This document shows positions 1 through 11,289 of a DNA stretch of 64,000 bases, piece after piece (the stretch's first letter is position 1; each line of letters starts with the position of its first letter). Source of the DNA: Paramacrobiotus metropolitanus (Eukaryota > Tardigrada > Eutardigrada > Parachela > Macrobiotidae); assembly GCF_019649055.1 (NCBI RefSeq), contig NW_026570335.1:540002-604001 (forward strand), read 5' to 3'. A program made the position numbers and the translations under genes. Under the pieces are notes generated by a model. The model was not told the DNA's origin and did not search any database. It saw only the letters and a list, made by a program, of their open reading frames with translations.

Positions 1-350
1 GTTTTCCAATATTTATTTCTCAAATGATTCGATTTATTGTATAGCAATTTTCAATAGCTTCGAAATTCCAAATGCGTACATTAATAAAAAAAAACTAAAA
101 ATTTTCCCAATAATTAACAGAGATGTTCTACTTTGTTTTAGTTATTGGATATTTGAGTTTCAGCTTAAAAGACATTTGCTGGTATAACTGTGAAATACAC
201 CCCTGCTGATTAATAACGATACCAACTTAAGTATATTTCACTGTCAACAATTTTTTCATCGACATGTTCATAACAATAAAATGAACAAACTGGCTGACTT
301 ATGATATTATACTATTCAGGAAAACTTTTCGAAATAATCGTGATACGTAC

Positions 351-939
351 TTTGTTTGGGCTGTTTGATGTGCGGGCACTCCTCATAGCCGGGTCCCTGC
401 GCGAAGGTCACCCCGTCGGGACAGCAGCCATGATAACTGTTTGCGCAGTCACTCTCCGGACAGCCTTCGCGTTCCGCGCCCAACGCCACCGTCTGCCCGC
501 CCGCGCAACACCCGAACTCAGTGTGCGCACACTCTCCCTGCGTAACGGCCGGTTTACTGCTCATCGGCTTACGCCCGGCATGGTCCGGTCCGCGGGCCTG
601 CATTTTCCCGTCCGGACAGCACCCGAACTCGGATCCTTCACACATTCCGCTGCCGAGCCCTCCACGGCGACCTCGTAGCTGGCCCTCCTGGTTCGCGCCA
701 CTGGCTGCCGTGGTGTTGTCCGAACAACAGCCGAACTGGGAGGCGGCGCAGTCGGTGTCGGTGGCGCTCAGTCCGTCCGCGCCGGCCCCGTCGGCGGTGT
801 CGTTGGTGCGCAGCATGGGTTGGGAGCAGAGTTTGGCCTTGCGGCCGGTGGGCGCCATGGCCAGGTCCTCGCCCAGCGTCCGCGTGTCGTTGTCCGCCGG
901 GGTCATCTCCGTCGTCACCATGTCCGTCTCGTCTAGGTC
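351..939 (-). pseudogene. papilin cassette exon copy (cassettes 2-5)
   Basis: This exon matches the main exon at 27684-28263. It starts after an acceptor ending ACCCAG and ends at a GTACGT donor. Four papilin cassettes with the EFGCC / HGCCPDG pattern are recognisable. A 4-bp and a 2-bp insertion (about 676-684 and just below) shift the frame between the first and second cassette, then restore it. One cassette cysteine has become Arg (DHAGRK against DHAGCK). The exon reads open throughout despite these changes. Confidence 0.85.
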
Positions 940-1586
940 CTGGGTTAAAAACGCCGACGCTCCCGATGTATTCGATTTACCACACATCCACGATAAAAAA
1001 GAAATACTGTTTAATCATTTTTACACTAGCTAAACTAATTTTTACTGTTTTTACACCAGTGCTCGCTTTTCTTGTTGTTGTCCAATACAGAATATCATAT
1101 TTATTATGGTGGCGTGTTAAACGGCATAAACGATGGGAATGTTATTTACGGACGGTGTGAATTTATTCAGAAAACTTTCCGGTAAAAAAACGACCTTTGA
1201 TCGATGATTCGGTACATCAAATAACGCCCGGTAAAACAACGAATTTCGTATTAGAGTGGTTCAAATTTTAATTCGAGTTATTCCATTACTTCAGTTCCTA
1301 GTCCTACTTGAGTAACCATAAGGCGCAAAGACCATAAGGCGCAAAGTAATTACGCAAAACAATATGTAACAATTTTTGTCTCCTCCCACCGTTTCGACGT
1401 TCTGGCTGGCATATAAACTTTCGATTTTTAGTTCAAAACAGATCGCGTTGTGCGATTTTTCCTTGCTCAGTTCTAATACGAGTACTACTTTACTTATTGT
1501 TTAAAATCGAGTGTTTCACTTAGAAAAATTACTTGATTTTATTCTAAAATATTTTTATATTACTGCTAAGATAAAATGAAAACTGT

Positions 1587-1652
1587 TATAATATAATAAT
1601 AATATATAATAATATAATAATATATATAATAATATAATATAATATAATATAT
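1587..1652. repeat. AT-rich microsatellite, (TAATA)n-like
   Basis: About 65 bp of degenerate TAATA / ATAATA units lie in the decayed intron between two papilin-derived exons. A shorter version sits at the equivalent place near 4330-4372. This supports a shared origin of the two flanking segments (1150-1990 and 3940-4690). Confidence 0.8.
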
Positions 1653-1722
1653 TAAGGAATAATTCATAATAAAATGGTCTACTGAAATAAAATCCCCGCA
1701 AATGGGTCACAGCGTGCCTTAC

Positions 1723-1987
1723 CAAACTGTCGGTGGTGTCGGTGGCGTTCGTATCCGTCGCGTTTTAGGTCGAGCGTCCCGTTGTTGTCCATGGGGAACA
1801 TGGGGACGGATTTCAAGCGGCGTTGTCGCGGCTTACCTCCGGTTGAATCCACACCGTTGGCCGTGGCATTGCAGCCCGCCCCGTAGGGTCCCTCGACCAC
1901 GGGGGAATTGTCCGGACAGCAGCCGAACTCCGTCTCCGCACTCGCCACCCCGCGCTGCTTCGATCCGCCGCCACATTTTTGGGTGCA
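1723..1987 (-). pseudogene. mosaic exon: start of TSP1-7 fused to cassette 1
   Basis: After a TTTTTAG acceptor the exon begins with the first ten or so codons of the TSP1-7 exon (CTQKCGGGSK, main copy 24792 onward). It then continues directly as the middle of the first cassette exon (AETEFGCCPDN, main copy 26876-27153) and ends at a GTAAGG donor. The join is in frame and has removed the rest of TSP1-7 and the whole intervening intron. A +1 shift near the 3' end (DLKRDGYER where the main gene has DLNGTDTNG) breaks the cassette tail. Confidence 0.85.
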
Positions 1988-3073
1988 CTAAAAATCGTAG
2001 TAAAAAAAAACGAAAAATATAGAAGCAGGAGGAAGTATACCACAAAAAAATAAACATACTAGAGAAATGCACTTCGGCGTGCATTGACAGACCGGAGCGA
2101 GTTCTAAGCGCAACTGGCGCTACTTTGGCGGTATAGCTTCGCATTAGGTATAGTGCGTAATGGGATAACGGAGTAAGTACATCGTAAAAAAATTGGCATG
2201 CAAACCCATCCTGCAATGCGACCTTTTTCTCGTAATGCTGACTTCTAAATTTATTGGAAACTGCACTTAACTAAAAAGGTTCGTCTCAAAATAAATATTC
2301 ACGAAGCATACACTTTATAAAGTACTGTAAATTTTCATGGGTTATTCATCTGCATAATGCGACTTCGGCGAAAGAGGAATGGACGAGCTATAGTTCCGGC
2401 AAATTCAGCAGTTTAGTTAGTTAGAAATGCCGAATTATGGAATGATGAACAAAGTGATATGCAACCTTTAAAGTATTGTAAAACTTTAAAGATAACTTTA
2501 TCGTTTCAAAACAAATTTTAAAGAGGCTGTTGAAGCTACGAGGATACAAGTGCAATTATGGGATTTCACCTTCGAAGGGTTTTTTGTACCTACGCTAGAC
2601 GGTTAGTCTACATAAAATTCGGTAAACAGAATGTTCATTAACTGCACAATACTTTCGCCATGGCTTTTATGTTGAAATTACATATTACATAAAAATGTTC
2701 CAAAATTTGGAATCACGCATAATTATATAAATGATTAATCGTGCTTCCGCAAAGCTTAAAATTAATATATATTTTACCAATGTACCAAAAATATAAAAAC
2801 GTAAAAAATAAAAAGCTAATAAAATAAATTCAAAAATCGTAAAAATTTTTAAACTGTTCAAAGAACGTACCAAAATGGGAATTTCGCAAAGGTAAAAAGA
2901 TGCAAATTAAAATTTAAAAATCAAAATTTACAGAAATTAAATGCAAATTAAGATTATAGAGAATGCAAACTAAAATTTGCAAATTAAAATTCAAAGAAAT
3001 GCAAATCAAAATTTACAGATGAAATTCTGGTGTAAATTTAGACAGTCAAAATTAGCATCGTGCATGCTCTTAC

Positions 3074-3308
3074 AATGCGAGACAGGGATCGACACTGCAC
3101 TGCCGACTGGCCTGCGGCTTGACCAGCGCGTCGCATAATTCGTCGTCCACCGGTTCGTAGTCGCTGGTGCGGACACACACCACCGGCCGACTCTGTCGTC
3201 CGCCGCCGCAGCTGGAGCTGCAGGGCCCGTAGGAGCGGGCCAGCCAGGCGAAACTCAGCGGGCGCACGTCCTTGGCGCTGTTGGGGATGATCAGGAATTC
3301 TGCGTACG
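3074..3308 (-). pseudogene. mosaic exon: spacer start fused to TSP1-2
   Basis: The exon starts at a TGTATAG acceptor with the first codons of the ADAMTS spacer exon (YAEFLIIP, main copy 19995). It jumps in frame to the interior of the TSP1-2 exon (SAKDVRPLSFAWLARSYG, main copy 21049 onward) and keeps the GTAAG donor. The rest of the spacer and about 1 kb including the intron are deleted at the junction. The TSP1 part is intact with all its cysteines, and is closer to the main gene than the TSP1-2 copy at 8526-8788. Confidence 0.85.
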
Positions 3309-3383
3309 CTATACAAAAGCAACTATTTCGTGCTATAACCGAGAGAAATCCCAAACAGATAGTGAATAACGAGGAAAGCCTAC

Positions 3384-3565
3384 AGGATTCGGGTACATCG
3401 CTGTCATCGTACGTACAGTCCCTCCACGAACTAACGTCAGGATCCATCATTGAAACGAGGTGGCAGGGAAGGAAGACGAACGTCCACCCTCCACAGGGGC
3501 TTCCGGTTCGTAGGGCGGTGGTGTGGGTTCTGGATGGTGATAGATGCATATGGGTGGTTATTCTC
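3384..3565 (-). pseudogene. displaced papilin linker exon plus cysteine-rich-region tail
   Basis: Positions 3482-3565 match the Pro-rich linker exon that lies between WAP and Ig1 in the main gene (34287-34364), including its TTTTAG acceptor and its donor position. The first glutamine codon is TAA here and a 6-bp insertion is present. Just downstream on this strand, about 3384-3425, is the tail of the cysteine-rich exon (DDSDVPES). In the main gene the linker comes about 14 kb after that exon, so the order is scrambled. Confidence 0.75.
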
Positions 3566-4416
3566 CTAAAACAAACCAGAATTTAAATTAATGTGTTTAA
3601 ACCGAGAGATCCTTGATAATGATACGCAAATAATCGGCATTTCACTGTGGTAAATTTTGTATTAACTTGCAAAGGTCATTAATTTAATCCTTAATAATTT
3701 AGCTAGTAAACACGGCGTCAATAATTTCGTAATTATTATACCTTCATAAACTCAGATAACCAATACGCCTGACGTTTTACTGGCTTTTTAATTTTTTTAA
3801 CTTTTCAGTTTCCGTGCAATATTGTTTGATTTTAAGCAATTTTTAACTGTATTTTTCTGCGCGGTATGTAATGGACAAGCTGCTATGGAGATTCCAGTTC
3901 ATTTTATTACTGTAATTTCCAGTTACATTTCCACGGACGGTGTGAATTTATTCAAAAAAGTGTTCCGGTAAAAACGGCGTACAGTATAATCGGTGATTCG
4001 GTACCTCAAATAAATTCCCAGACGTCCCAGACATCAGACCGGTAGAGCATCGAATTTCGTGGTACAGTGGTTCAAAACCCGATTGTATTCTGCCATTAAT
4101 TTAATACCTACTCGTCTACTCGAGTAACGATTAATCGGGTGGTATTTACGAAAACAACATGTAAACTTTTTGTCCACTCCCATTACTTTTTAACTTTTAC
4201 TTCAAAATAAATTGACATCTTGCGGTTTTTCCCTGTTATCTCTAGAAATAATTTTTCTTCTAATGCCGATACCTGGTCTGATTACTAGTGTTTATTTAAA
4301 ATATTTATATATTACCACTGAAACAAAAAAATAATAATATAATAATAAGTAAAAATAGAATAATAATATTACCTACTGAAATAAAATCCCCGCAAACCGG
4401 ATGCAGTGTGCCTTAC

Positions 4417-4692
4417 CAAGCTGCCGGTGATGTCGGTGGCGTTCGCAATCATCCCGCGCTGAGATCCAGCGTCCCGCTGTTGTCCATGGGGAACATGGGG
4501 ACGGACTTCAAGCGGCGTTGTCGCGGTTTACTTCCGATGGAGTCGGCGCCGTCCCGTGGCGTTGCAGCCGGCCCGGTAGGGTCCCTCGGCCACGGTGGAG
4601 TTGTCCGGACAACACCCGAACTCCGTCTCCGCACACGCCACCCCGCCGTCCTTCTGGGCCGCTCCCGCGCCGGTTGTTGAACCGAGAAATCC
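4417..4692 (-). pseudogene. papilin first-cassette exon copy
   Basis: This is homologous to main exon 26876-27153. The codons for the GVACAETEFGCCPDN region and the basic PRQRRLKSVPMFPMD tail are recognisable, with a GTAAGG donor after the last codon. The 5' edge is altered, with a CTAG acceptor two bases inside the original boundary. It is the second copy of this exon in the inverted tract. Both copies share flanking intron sequence (about 1150-1680 and 3940-4390), which indicates a local tandem duplication. Confidence 0.8.
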
Positions 4693-5452
4693 CTAGATAA
4701 TGATAATTCAAATCATATCACCGAAAAAAGTAACAACCATCCAAACAGAAAATGTACAACTGCGGACATTGCTCCATAAGTAAGAATTCATCACAGTGAT
4801 TAGCCACTGTTAAAATTAATCAACGAATAACATCTATAATCTATGGTCATATGGCCAGCGTTTGGTTAATGCAGTACAGCGTGACAAAATTAAAAAAAAA
4901 ACGGTAATTGTTACGGATGACAACCCATTGAACTTCATTCGACAACATAACATGTGGAAATAATTTACGATTTAACGACGATAATTGTCAGGCCTGCCGC
5001 TCACCACGACGTATACTCGTTCAAAAATAAGGAATTTCGTAGTGAAATGGCTGAGTGACCCTGAATTCGATAAAATTGTTTGTTAAAAATCGTAACAAAA
5101 GAGCAAGCGCGTCCAAGCATTCAAATTTTAAAATGAAAATAGTATTTTTAACCCAAAACATCCCCTGAAACTCTTAATAAACTGACAAGAAAAAATTTTC
5201 AAACTTGAAAATAAAATATTGATGTGGAAAAGAAATTGCTTTCTCCCGTTCCGTTGTTTCCGCATAGCGATTGAAGCAGGTACAACTTTCATTACCTGTT
5301 ACTGCGCGTTACAGAAAATTACTATAGATATGTTTTAATTATTCGAAAACACTACAGTACTTATCATCAGGTCATATCATTTAGGAAACGGTACGCTCGA
5401 TATACGAATATTTCGGGAAAAACCACATCGTCATTTTTAGACGTCCGCTGGC

Positions 5453-5594
5453 CTTTATCACAGGGATCGGTATTGCTATCCTCGGAGTCAGTCGACTTCT
5501 CCTCTTTATCGCAGCTGGACGAATCCAACACGCTGTCGTTCTTCAGACAGATAATGTACCGCCGCTTCGAGCCGTCGCCGCATTTTTGCGTGCA
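5453..5594 (-). pseudogene. papilin TSP1-7 exon copy
   Basis: The exon begins after TTTTTAG and encodes CTQKCGDGSKRRYIICLKND, aligning end to end with main exon 24792-24933. One conserved cysteine has become Ser (EDSNTDPC against EDCNTEPC). The donor GT has become GC (AAAG|GCCAG). The reading frame is open. Confidence 0.85.
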
Positions 5595-5981
5595 CTAAAA
5601 ACCGTAAGAAAATAGAAAATTATGACAATAAAAATATAAAAACAGACAAAAGTAATAATAGAAAATAAACAGAACAAAAACTGAAAATATTTATAAAATC
5701 ATTAATCAGATATATAACACAGGAATAAAACATTCGCAAATATACAAAAATTATAAAAACAGAAATATCAAAACTGAAAAAAGCAACAGAAAATCAGCAT
5801 TAACAGAAAATCAGCAGAAAAAAAAACAGAATAAAAAATAATTCAAAAGAAGAAATATAAAACAGAAATGAAACACGGGGAAATTATATAAAAGCAGAAA
5901 AATTACAAGAAAATACATCAATAAAATAAATGTAAAACCACTGCCGCTTATTTATTAAAGTAGGAGCAAAACCACACGCAC

Positions 5982-6177
5982 CGGCATCAAGGGCCCGCTG
6001 AACCACCGGCCGTCGCAGGTAAAGTTCTCCTTGCAATTCTGCTTCCCCTCCAGCTTCCTCCCGGCCTCGCACAGATCCGTCGCCACGCGGACCACCTGCG
6101 AGGCGTTGCGGTTGTCCACCGTGCCGCAGAAGACTTCGCGCGTCTGCACACCTTCACCGCAAATGGCCGATCGAACA
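5982..6177 (-). pseudogene. papilin TSP1-6 exon copy with 4-bp insertion
   Basis: This aligns with main exon 24337-24528, with splice sites GGCAG and GTGCGT retained. It is exactly 4 bp longer: an extra ATCG follows the first TTCG and throws the rest out of frame from the acceptor. The remainder (GEGVQTREVFCGTVDNRNAS) is well preserved. Confidence 0.85.
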
Positions 6178-6778
6178 CTGCCAACACACAGCAAAATCAA
6201 ATCAAATCAGCCAGTTCTCTGATTATAAATACGCGTGTATAGTAAATTTTTACAGGTCTGAAACGCAGTGAGGTCACCGAAATGCAATTCAGCTGACAAC
6301 TATAATAATCTAAAACGTATTCCACATTTTTTTCCAGGAACAAATTCCATTTTATTTCTACAATTCCGAACCGCCATGCAATATACAGAGATCTCTCTAT
6401 CGTTAGTAGCAGTTAATCTTTTTACGCAAGTTCAATTCACGCTTAAACCCATTTTATTGCAAAGTTTAAATTCCGCTGGATTATGGTTGCAAGTACAGCC
6501 TCAAGAATTGATATGGACCAAAGGTCACATATCAACGCCCACGCACTATAACACCTTCCTATGCCAAATGAAGGCCGAAATGCGGATAATGTTCATCAGA
6601 AAATTAATCAAAACGCCGGCAATATCATATTGCAGTAAATGACTCTTGCCAAATATGAAAACGAATTCGAAAATTAACGCAATAATAAAAACATTGCCAC
6701 AAAACATACAAATAGAAACGGGGAAGCCTCAAAATTGTCATATAAAAATCGGAACACCAACTAACAATTAGTACCTAC

Positions 6779-6949
6779 TTTGCTCCGTTCCGTGAAAAAC
6801 CACATGGCATCGCAGGGCGGCGCATTATCGCAGGCATCGGACAGTTCCGGTTCCTCCGCCGACGCGCACATGGACAACGGGTAGACGGTGCCGTTCTCGG
6901 AGGTGCACACGGCGCGACGCGTCCGGCTGCGCTGACCGCATGTATTACA
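6779..6949 (-). pseudogene. papilin TSP1-5 exon copy (intact exon)
   Basis: At 171 bp this is the same length as main exon 23632-23802. The splice sites are intact (CCACAG acceptor, GTAGGT donor), as is the frame (CNTCGQRSRTRRAVCTSENG). It is the best-preserved exon of the inverted copy. Its upstream neighbour should be TSP1-4, but none is visible in 6950-7788, which is AT-rich and without a gene. Confidence 0.85.
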
Positions 6950-7788
6950 CTGTGGCAGTAATAAAACACAAATAATCAAAATAAAAAAACTCTGAAAAAT
7001 AATAAAAAATTAACAACCAATAAAACACGAATAATACAGTATAGGTAAAGATCCAAACAAAATCAATAAAAACTCAAAGTAATGTTGGAAAATATTCAAA
7101 CAGTAAAAAACGAATAATGCAGGTGAAGACCCAAAACAACGTTAACTTAATAAAAATTCAAAATAATGTTGGAAAATAACCAAATTGCGTAATGAGGAAA
7201 CAGAATGATAACACAACACAAACACAGTTATATTAATTTCAATTAATATTTCATTTTATCAGCATATTAATTCTGCAACTGCCACAATGATCCGCCATAT
7301 GCGTAGACCATTTTCTTAATATCGGTCAAGCTCCTTACATACGTACATACGTACTATGATGCGAATTTTTTTTTACCGTATTTCTATTTATTTCAACCAT
7401 ATTGCGTATTATACAAATTATAGCAACTTGATAAAAAAATTATGATGCAAATTATAGCAACTTGATAAAAAGAAGTGTAAATTAACAAATACCCATACAT
7501 ACAATTTATTTTTGGTTCTCATAAGATTATTCATTGTTAACTGTCAAAACAGGAAATTTTTTATAAGGACAAAAACACGTAAAATTCGATTTCGGAAAAC
7601 GATTCGATTCTCCATCCGCATAAATTGTTACACCAGATTTTTACTGAGCAATACGATTCACCGAATAATTCAGTGCAAATCCGTTACACTACGTTCCATC
7701 GATAAAACCCATAAAATCAATCCGATCTCTCTTCAGAACTGGCATTAGTCGCAAGATAATTAAAGGGAAATTCCGGATAAGCGCTAAC

Positions 7789-7992
7789 CGGTGACCACCC
7801 GCCGACCTTCCAATAGGACACTTGAACTGGTCGCAATTCCTCGCCACTTCCAGTTCAGAATGACCGGCCTTGCACTGGGCGTCCGGCACCACGGTGGTGT
7901 AGTCGCCCACAACCTGCACGCAGACGACGCTGCGGTACTGCGTGCCGCCGCCGCACGAGGCGCTGCACGCCTCCCACTCGCCCACCTTCCAA
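7789..7992 (-). pseudogene. papilin TSP1-3 exon copy with 1-bp deletion
   Basis: This aligns with main exon 21831-22039 and starts with WKVGEWEACSASCGGGTQYR. It lacks the CAAG duplication that breaks the main exon, so it shows the likely ancestral reading (QCKAGHSE). A 1-bp deletion after FKCP changes the tail. The acceptor TTGCAG and donor GTTAGC are present. Confidence 0.85.
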
Positions 7993-8525
7993 CTGCAAGC
8001 CAACGAAATAATGTTCAGGAATAAAAAGCCAATTTATTCTGCAATTTGTTTTAATTTTTTCCAGTATTTTCACAACATGAAACATTATTTTTGTCGAAAT
8101 TACTTTTAAAAAAATAAAACAAAAAATTTTCGAATATCCTCATATGGTCATGCACTACCTCCCTTCCCTAAATTTCAAAATTACTTAATTCTAAAAACTG
8201 CGTAAAAGCTGAGTATAAATTCTATAATTAAAACCACGCACTGAACTGCTCATAATATTTTCACCATGATTTTTTGCTAAACGTATTCCATGATCTGGCT
8301 TTTTCTTCAAATCTCGTATTATTGGTTTAAATGACACGAAAAAATCCATACAAATCCGGATTTAGTCGTGTTTCCACAGAATTTAAAATGAATGATTTTT
8401 AAAAACAACAGCATATAAAAATACCAAAAAGTTACGCAAAGATAAATCAATGCCAATTACATAACACAAAAAATTCTGTCGCAAAGCCAGGCAGTTTATA
8501 AAATCAGCATCGTGCATGCTCTTAC

Positions 8526-8788
8526 AATGCGGGACACGGATCGACACTGCACTGCCGACTGGCCTGCGGCTTGACCAGCGCATCGCATAATTCGTCTTCC
8601 ACCGGTTCGTAGTCGATGGTGCGGCACACACCACCGGCCGACTCTGCCGGCCGCCGCCGCAGCTGGAGCTGCAGGGTCCGTAGGAACGCGCCAGCCAGGC
8701 GATCGAAACTCAGCGGGCGCACGTCATTGGCGCCGCTGGGCGCGTAGAATTCGTACAACACACCGGGGTTGGCTTCCTGATGCAGCAT
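8526..8788 (-). pseudogene. papilin TSP1-2 exon copy with compensating indels
   Basis: This aligns with main exon 20990-21249, starting LHQEANPGVLYEFYAP after a TGTGTAG acceptor and ending at GTAAG. A 4-bp insertion (about 8700-8704, again ATCG after TTCG) and a later 1-bp deletion leave the ORF open. The core of the TSP1 repeat is read in the wrong frame, which destroys its cysteine pattern. Confidence 0.85.
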
Positions 8789-9288
8789 CTACACAAAAAA
8801 AACCTGGATTTTCATTGCCGGATACTTTCTCAAGACTTTCACTGCAATGTTCACAAGACTTCGTTTTTCGCTAAATATTTTGCACAATTTAGTGGAATTT
8901 TCAACAGAAAATTGCATATCCGAGTGAAATACCTAGGTCGCGCACCGTATCCAAAATAATCCTGCCAACTTCAAATGCTTCCTTATAAAATGGAAACAGG
9001 AAACGGAGGAAAAAATTCTCACATTCGATTAAATTTTTAATCTGCACGATAACAGATGCGTAACTTCCGATTTCAACAAACTCGTACTAACGCCCGTGCA
9101 CTACGTTACATCTCTAACTGCAGTCTTCGGTTATATTCAGACTGAAAAAAACTACTTAACACAGTTACACAAGCCAGGATCCTCACATACAAGCTACAAC
9201 CGAAAACTTAACAAATATATATATATAGTGTTAATAGTAACAGATATTTTATTTTGCAAAGTCTCGCAGAACATTTTGCGTGCCCATT

Positions 9289-9560
9289 TGCAATGGCCAA
9301 CCGGTTCGGTGGTGGGTCCGCCGTCCGCGGGCCGTGAGAAATTCGGCCGGGGGAAACATGGGGCTCTCACAATAGTAAGTGAAGAGGGTACCCGCGGGCC
9401 GCAATGAGCATCTGGCATTTGCCGCTCTCCACCTTGAAGTCCCCGTTCAAAACGTGCTCGCCGCTGATGTTGCGCATGGCCAGGTAGTTCTCCGAGGGAC
9501 GCCGCTCGCGGATCTGATTGTTGGTCGACCCGCTGCGGATGATCAGGAATTCCGCGTACG
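9289..9560 (-). pseudogene. ADAMTS-spacer exon copy
   Basis: This aligns with main exon 19995-20251 (YAEFLII..GSTN, ERRPSENYLAMRN, GDFKVESGK). It has a 7-bp insertion and a 6-bp insertion in its second half, and the donor GT is lost (ATTGCAAATG where the main gene has ATTGCGGTAGG). The copy cannot encode a normal spacer. Confidence 0.85.
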
Positions 9561-9633
9561 CTACAGATACATCCTTATTACGGCCGTAAAGTTAGAGAAA
9601 TCCTCGAGAAAGAGCAGCATCGACAAAGCGTAC

Positions 9634-9769
9634 AGGATTCGGGAACATCGCTGTCGTCGTACAATCCCTCCATGAACTTGCAGGACGATGCATCGTCGCC
9701 ACAGGGCGACAGTTGTCCTCTTGCAGCAGGGATCCCAGTCTTTCAAAAAAGCTTATCGCAGCCAACAGA
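9634..9769 (-). pseudogene. ADAMTS cysteine-rich tail exon copy
   Basis: This aligns with main exon 19799-19925 (CDKRLGSLLQEDKCRMCGGD region). About 10 bp are inserted after the AAGC of the fourth codon block, and 1 bp is deleted in the CRMCGG segment. The acceptor TCGTAG and donor GTACGC remain. Intron sequence just upstream (9770-9850) matches the main intron before 19799. This is the 5'-most recognisable exon of the inverted copy. Confidence 0.8.
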
Positions 9770-9770
9770 C

Positions 9771-11149
9771 TACGAAATTCAGGAGCTGATTAGTGATTAA
9801 TCACTGACAAGTTCATTATTTGGAAAGTCAAAGAAAGACTCGCAATTACTTGCTGACTGCCGCAGAATGCTAAACCTAAACCGAAACCAAAGCACCGAAA
9901 CCCAAACCCAAACCGAAACACAAGTCCCTGCATCGCTGACGCTGTTGCCTAATATTAAGTACATAAACGTCGGTGACGCAAGGATGAGGGATTCCAGCAT
10001 GGGCAAATTCACAGTCGGATAAAAACCACCAATTTAGGCAGCCAACAGTTAGAATTCAAAACCTTTTCAATAATGCATTTTAGATGATGATGATGATTTT
10101 CAATGATGTATTTAATTGAAAAGACAAAGTCTCAAGACAACCGAGTACAAGAAAGAATCACCAAAGAAATCTTAGAAATGAGAAAATCTATTAAAAGCTT
10201 ACTTAAATGTCAGTCAATCATAAATGAGCTGAAAATTCAGTTCAAAGGATTCGAACAGACAGTTGTCGACAGACAAACCACCGCACACAGTGGTAGACGC
10301 TGCGACAGGCTCAGTTGCATTAATGCGTACGGCGGTTTCGTGTTACCGCCATAATATTAAGTAATTATTCGATTCCGTAGTATAGACTGCAGAGTACAGA
10401 GTTAACAGACTGTATAATTTCGCCGTGGTCTCAAATCTTAACGAAAGTACGCTTGTCTATCATCAACGTGGGCATCCAAGAATCATTACGACACATTTCC
10501 CGCGCACCCTGACGGCCGTGTTGTCGTCAAGGCAGGCGGTGCCGTCGATGGCCTAGGGAGCAATGCTGCCGCTTAAGCTTCCTTTTGTCAGGCCGGCGGC
10601 CCGGCATCGCAGCTCACTCGCATTTGTTGCCTCAATTGATGACACCCACCAATCAACGAGGATCAGATGCGATAGCCGCTTTGTTTGGGTGGACTACTGT
10701 TTACACCATAATACTCGTATCCGACTACGTAGAAACTTTCGCCGTTCTTTTTGCAGTTACTCGCAATTCACATGTCACTTTCATAAATTGCTGATATCGT
10801 TTTTGCTTCGATTATTTGCTTGCTGGTGCATTTGTCGACAGGGTCAGTCGGTATGCTGCGCATGAGTACGTACTGTTCGTGGTAGATATAGCATACAACA
10901 GTTACTTCAGACAAATTTGTTCTGAAAAATAATGGAAATTAAATTAATTGCGGTATCAGTAATAAACGTGCAAGCCATCGGTGCTGTTATTACAAATAAA
11001 CCAGCAGATTTTATTTATAATCATAACGAATAAAATTTATTTAAAGTATACACAGGTAAAAGTACGGTAATTAAGGAGGCAAATATCTACACTCCAAGTA
11101 ATATTTTATAATCAGACTGGGCAAATTAGTATTACGGCATGCTAGTATA
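9771..11149. other. spacer without a recognised gene
   Basis: The first 80 bp are duplicated papilin intron. Positions 9871-9920 are a short tract of C-rich hexamers (AAACCC/AAACCG-type), telomere-like in composition but too short and irregular to call. A short ORF at 10103-10354 could form a charged helix but has no homology I recognise. The rest shows nothing I can support. Confidence 0.5.
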
Positions 11150-11289
11150 TCGAGATGTGCAGGCGCGGACGAAATCCCCGTTGGGCAGGGTCTGCACGGT
11201 GCAGGCGGCGTACGCGCAGGCAAAAGGGTCGTTCTCGTAGCCGTACGGGCACTGGATCGAGCAGCTGCGGGCCGGACATCCCACGCCAA
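11150..11289 (-). pseudogene. papilin antistasin-like exon fragment
   Basis: On the minus strand the sequence encodes GVGCPAR.C.IQCPYGYENDP and then jumps in frame to CAYAACTVQTLPNGDFV. The segment containing CPTCRC and CRDMQCP of main exon 33347-33532 is deleted. The donor GT is lost (CGATATAC against CGATGTAAG), and the acceptor is degraded. Confidence 0.75.

Larger units (their letters stand above)
351..9769 (-). pseudogene. inverted, decayed partial copy of papilin (overview)
   Basis: On the minus strand, reading right to left, exons homologous to the main papilin gene appear in order: end of the ADAMTS cysteine-rich region (9634-9769), spacer (9289-9560), TSP1 repeats 2, 3, 5, 6 and 7 (8788 down to 5453), first cassette exon (4417-4692), two mosaic segments (3074-3565 and 1723-1987) and the four-cassette exon (351-939). 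Many splice sites are retained, and intron sequence next to 9770 also matches the main gene, so this is a genomic duplication and not a retrocopy. The exon for TSP1-4 is missing. Several exons carry frameshifts: a 1-bp deletion in TSP1-3, 4-bp insertions in TSP1-2 and TSP1-6, and a 7-bp insertion in the spacer. The stretches between exons (300-1000 bp each) are AT-rich decayed introns in which I see no other gene. I infer a pseudogene, although a few exons such as 6779-6949 are intact. Confidence 0.85.

Noticed and set aside
316-987. 223-aa minus ORF as a stand-alone cysteine-rich gene
   Set aside because: It is one exon of the inverted papilin copy (351-939) extended into flanking intron on both sides.
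10103-10354. 83-aa ORF with a possible coiled coil
   Set aside because: Lys/Glu-rich composition in AT-rich DNA can give this by chance; no splice or homology support.
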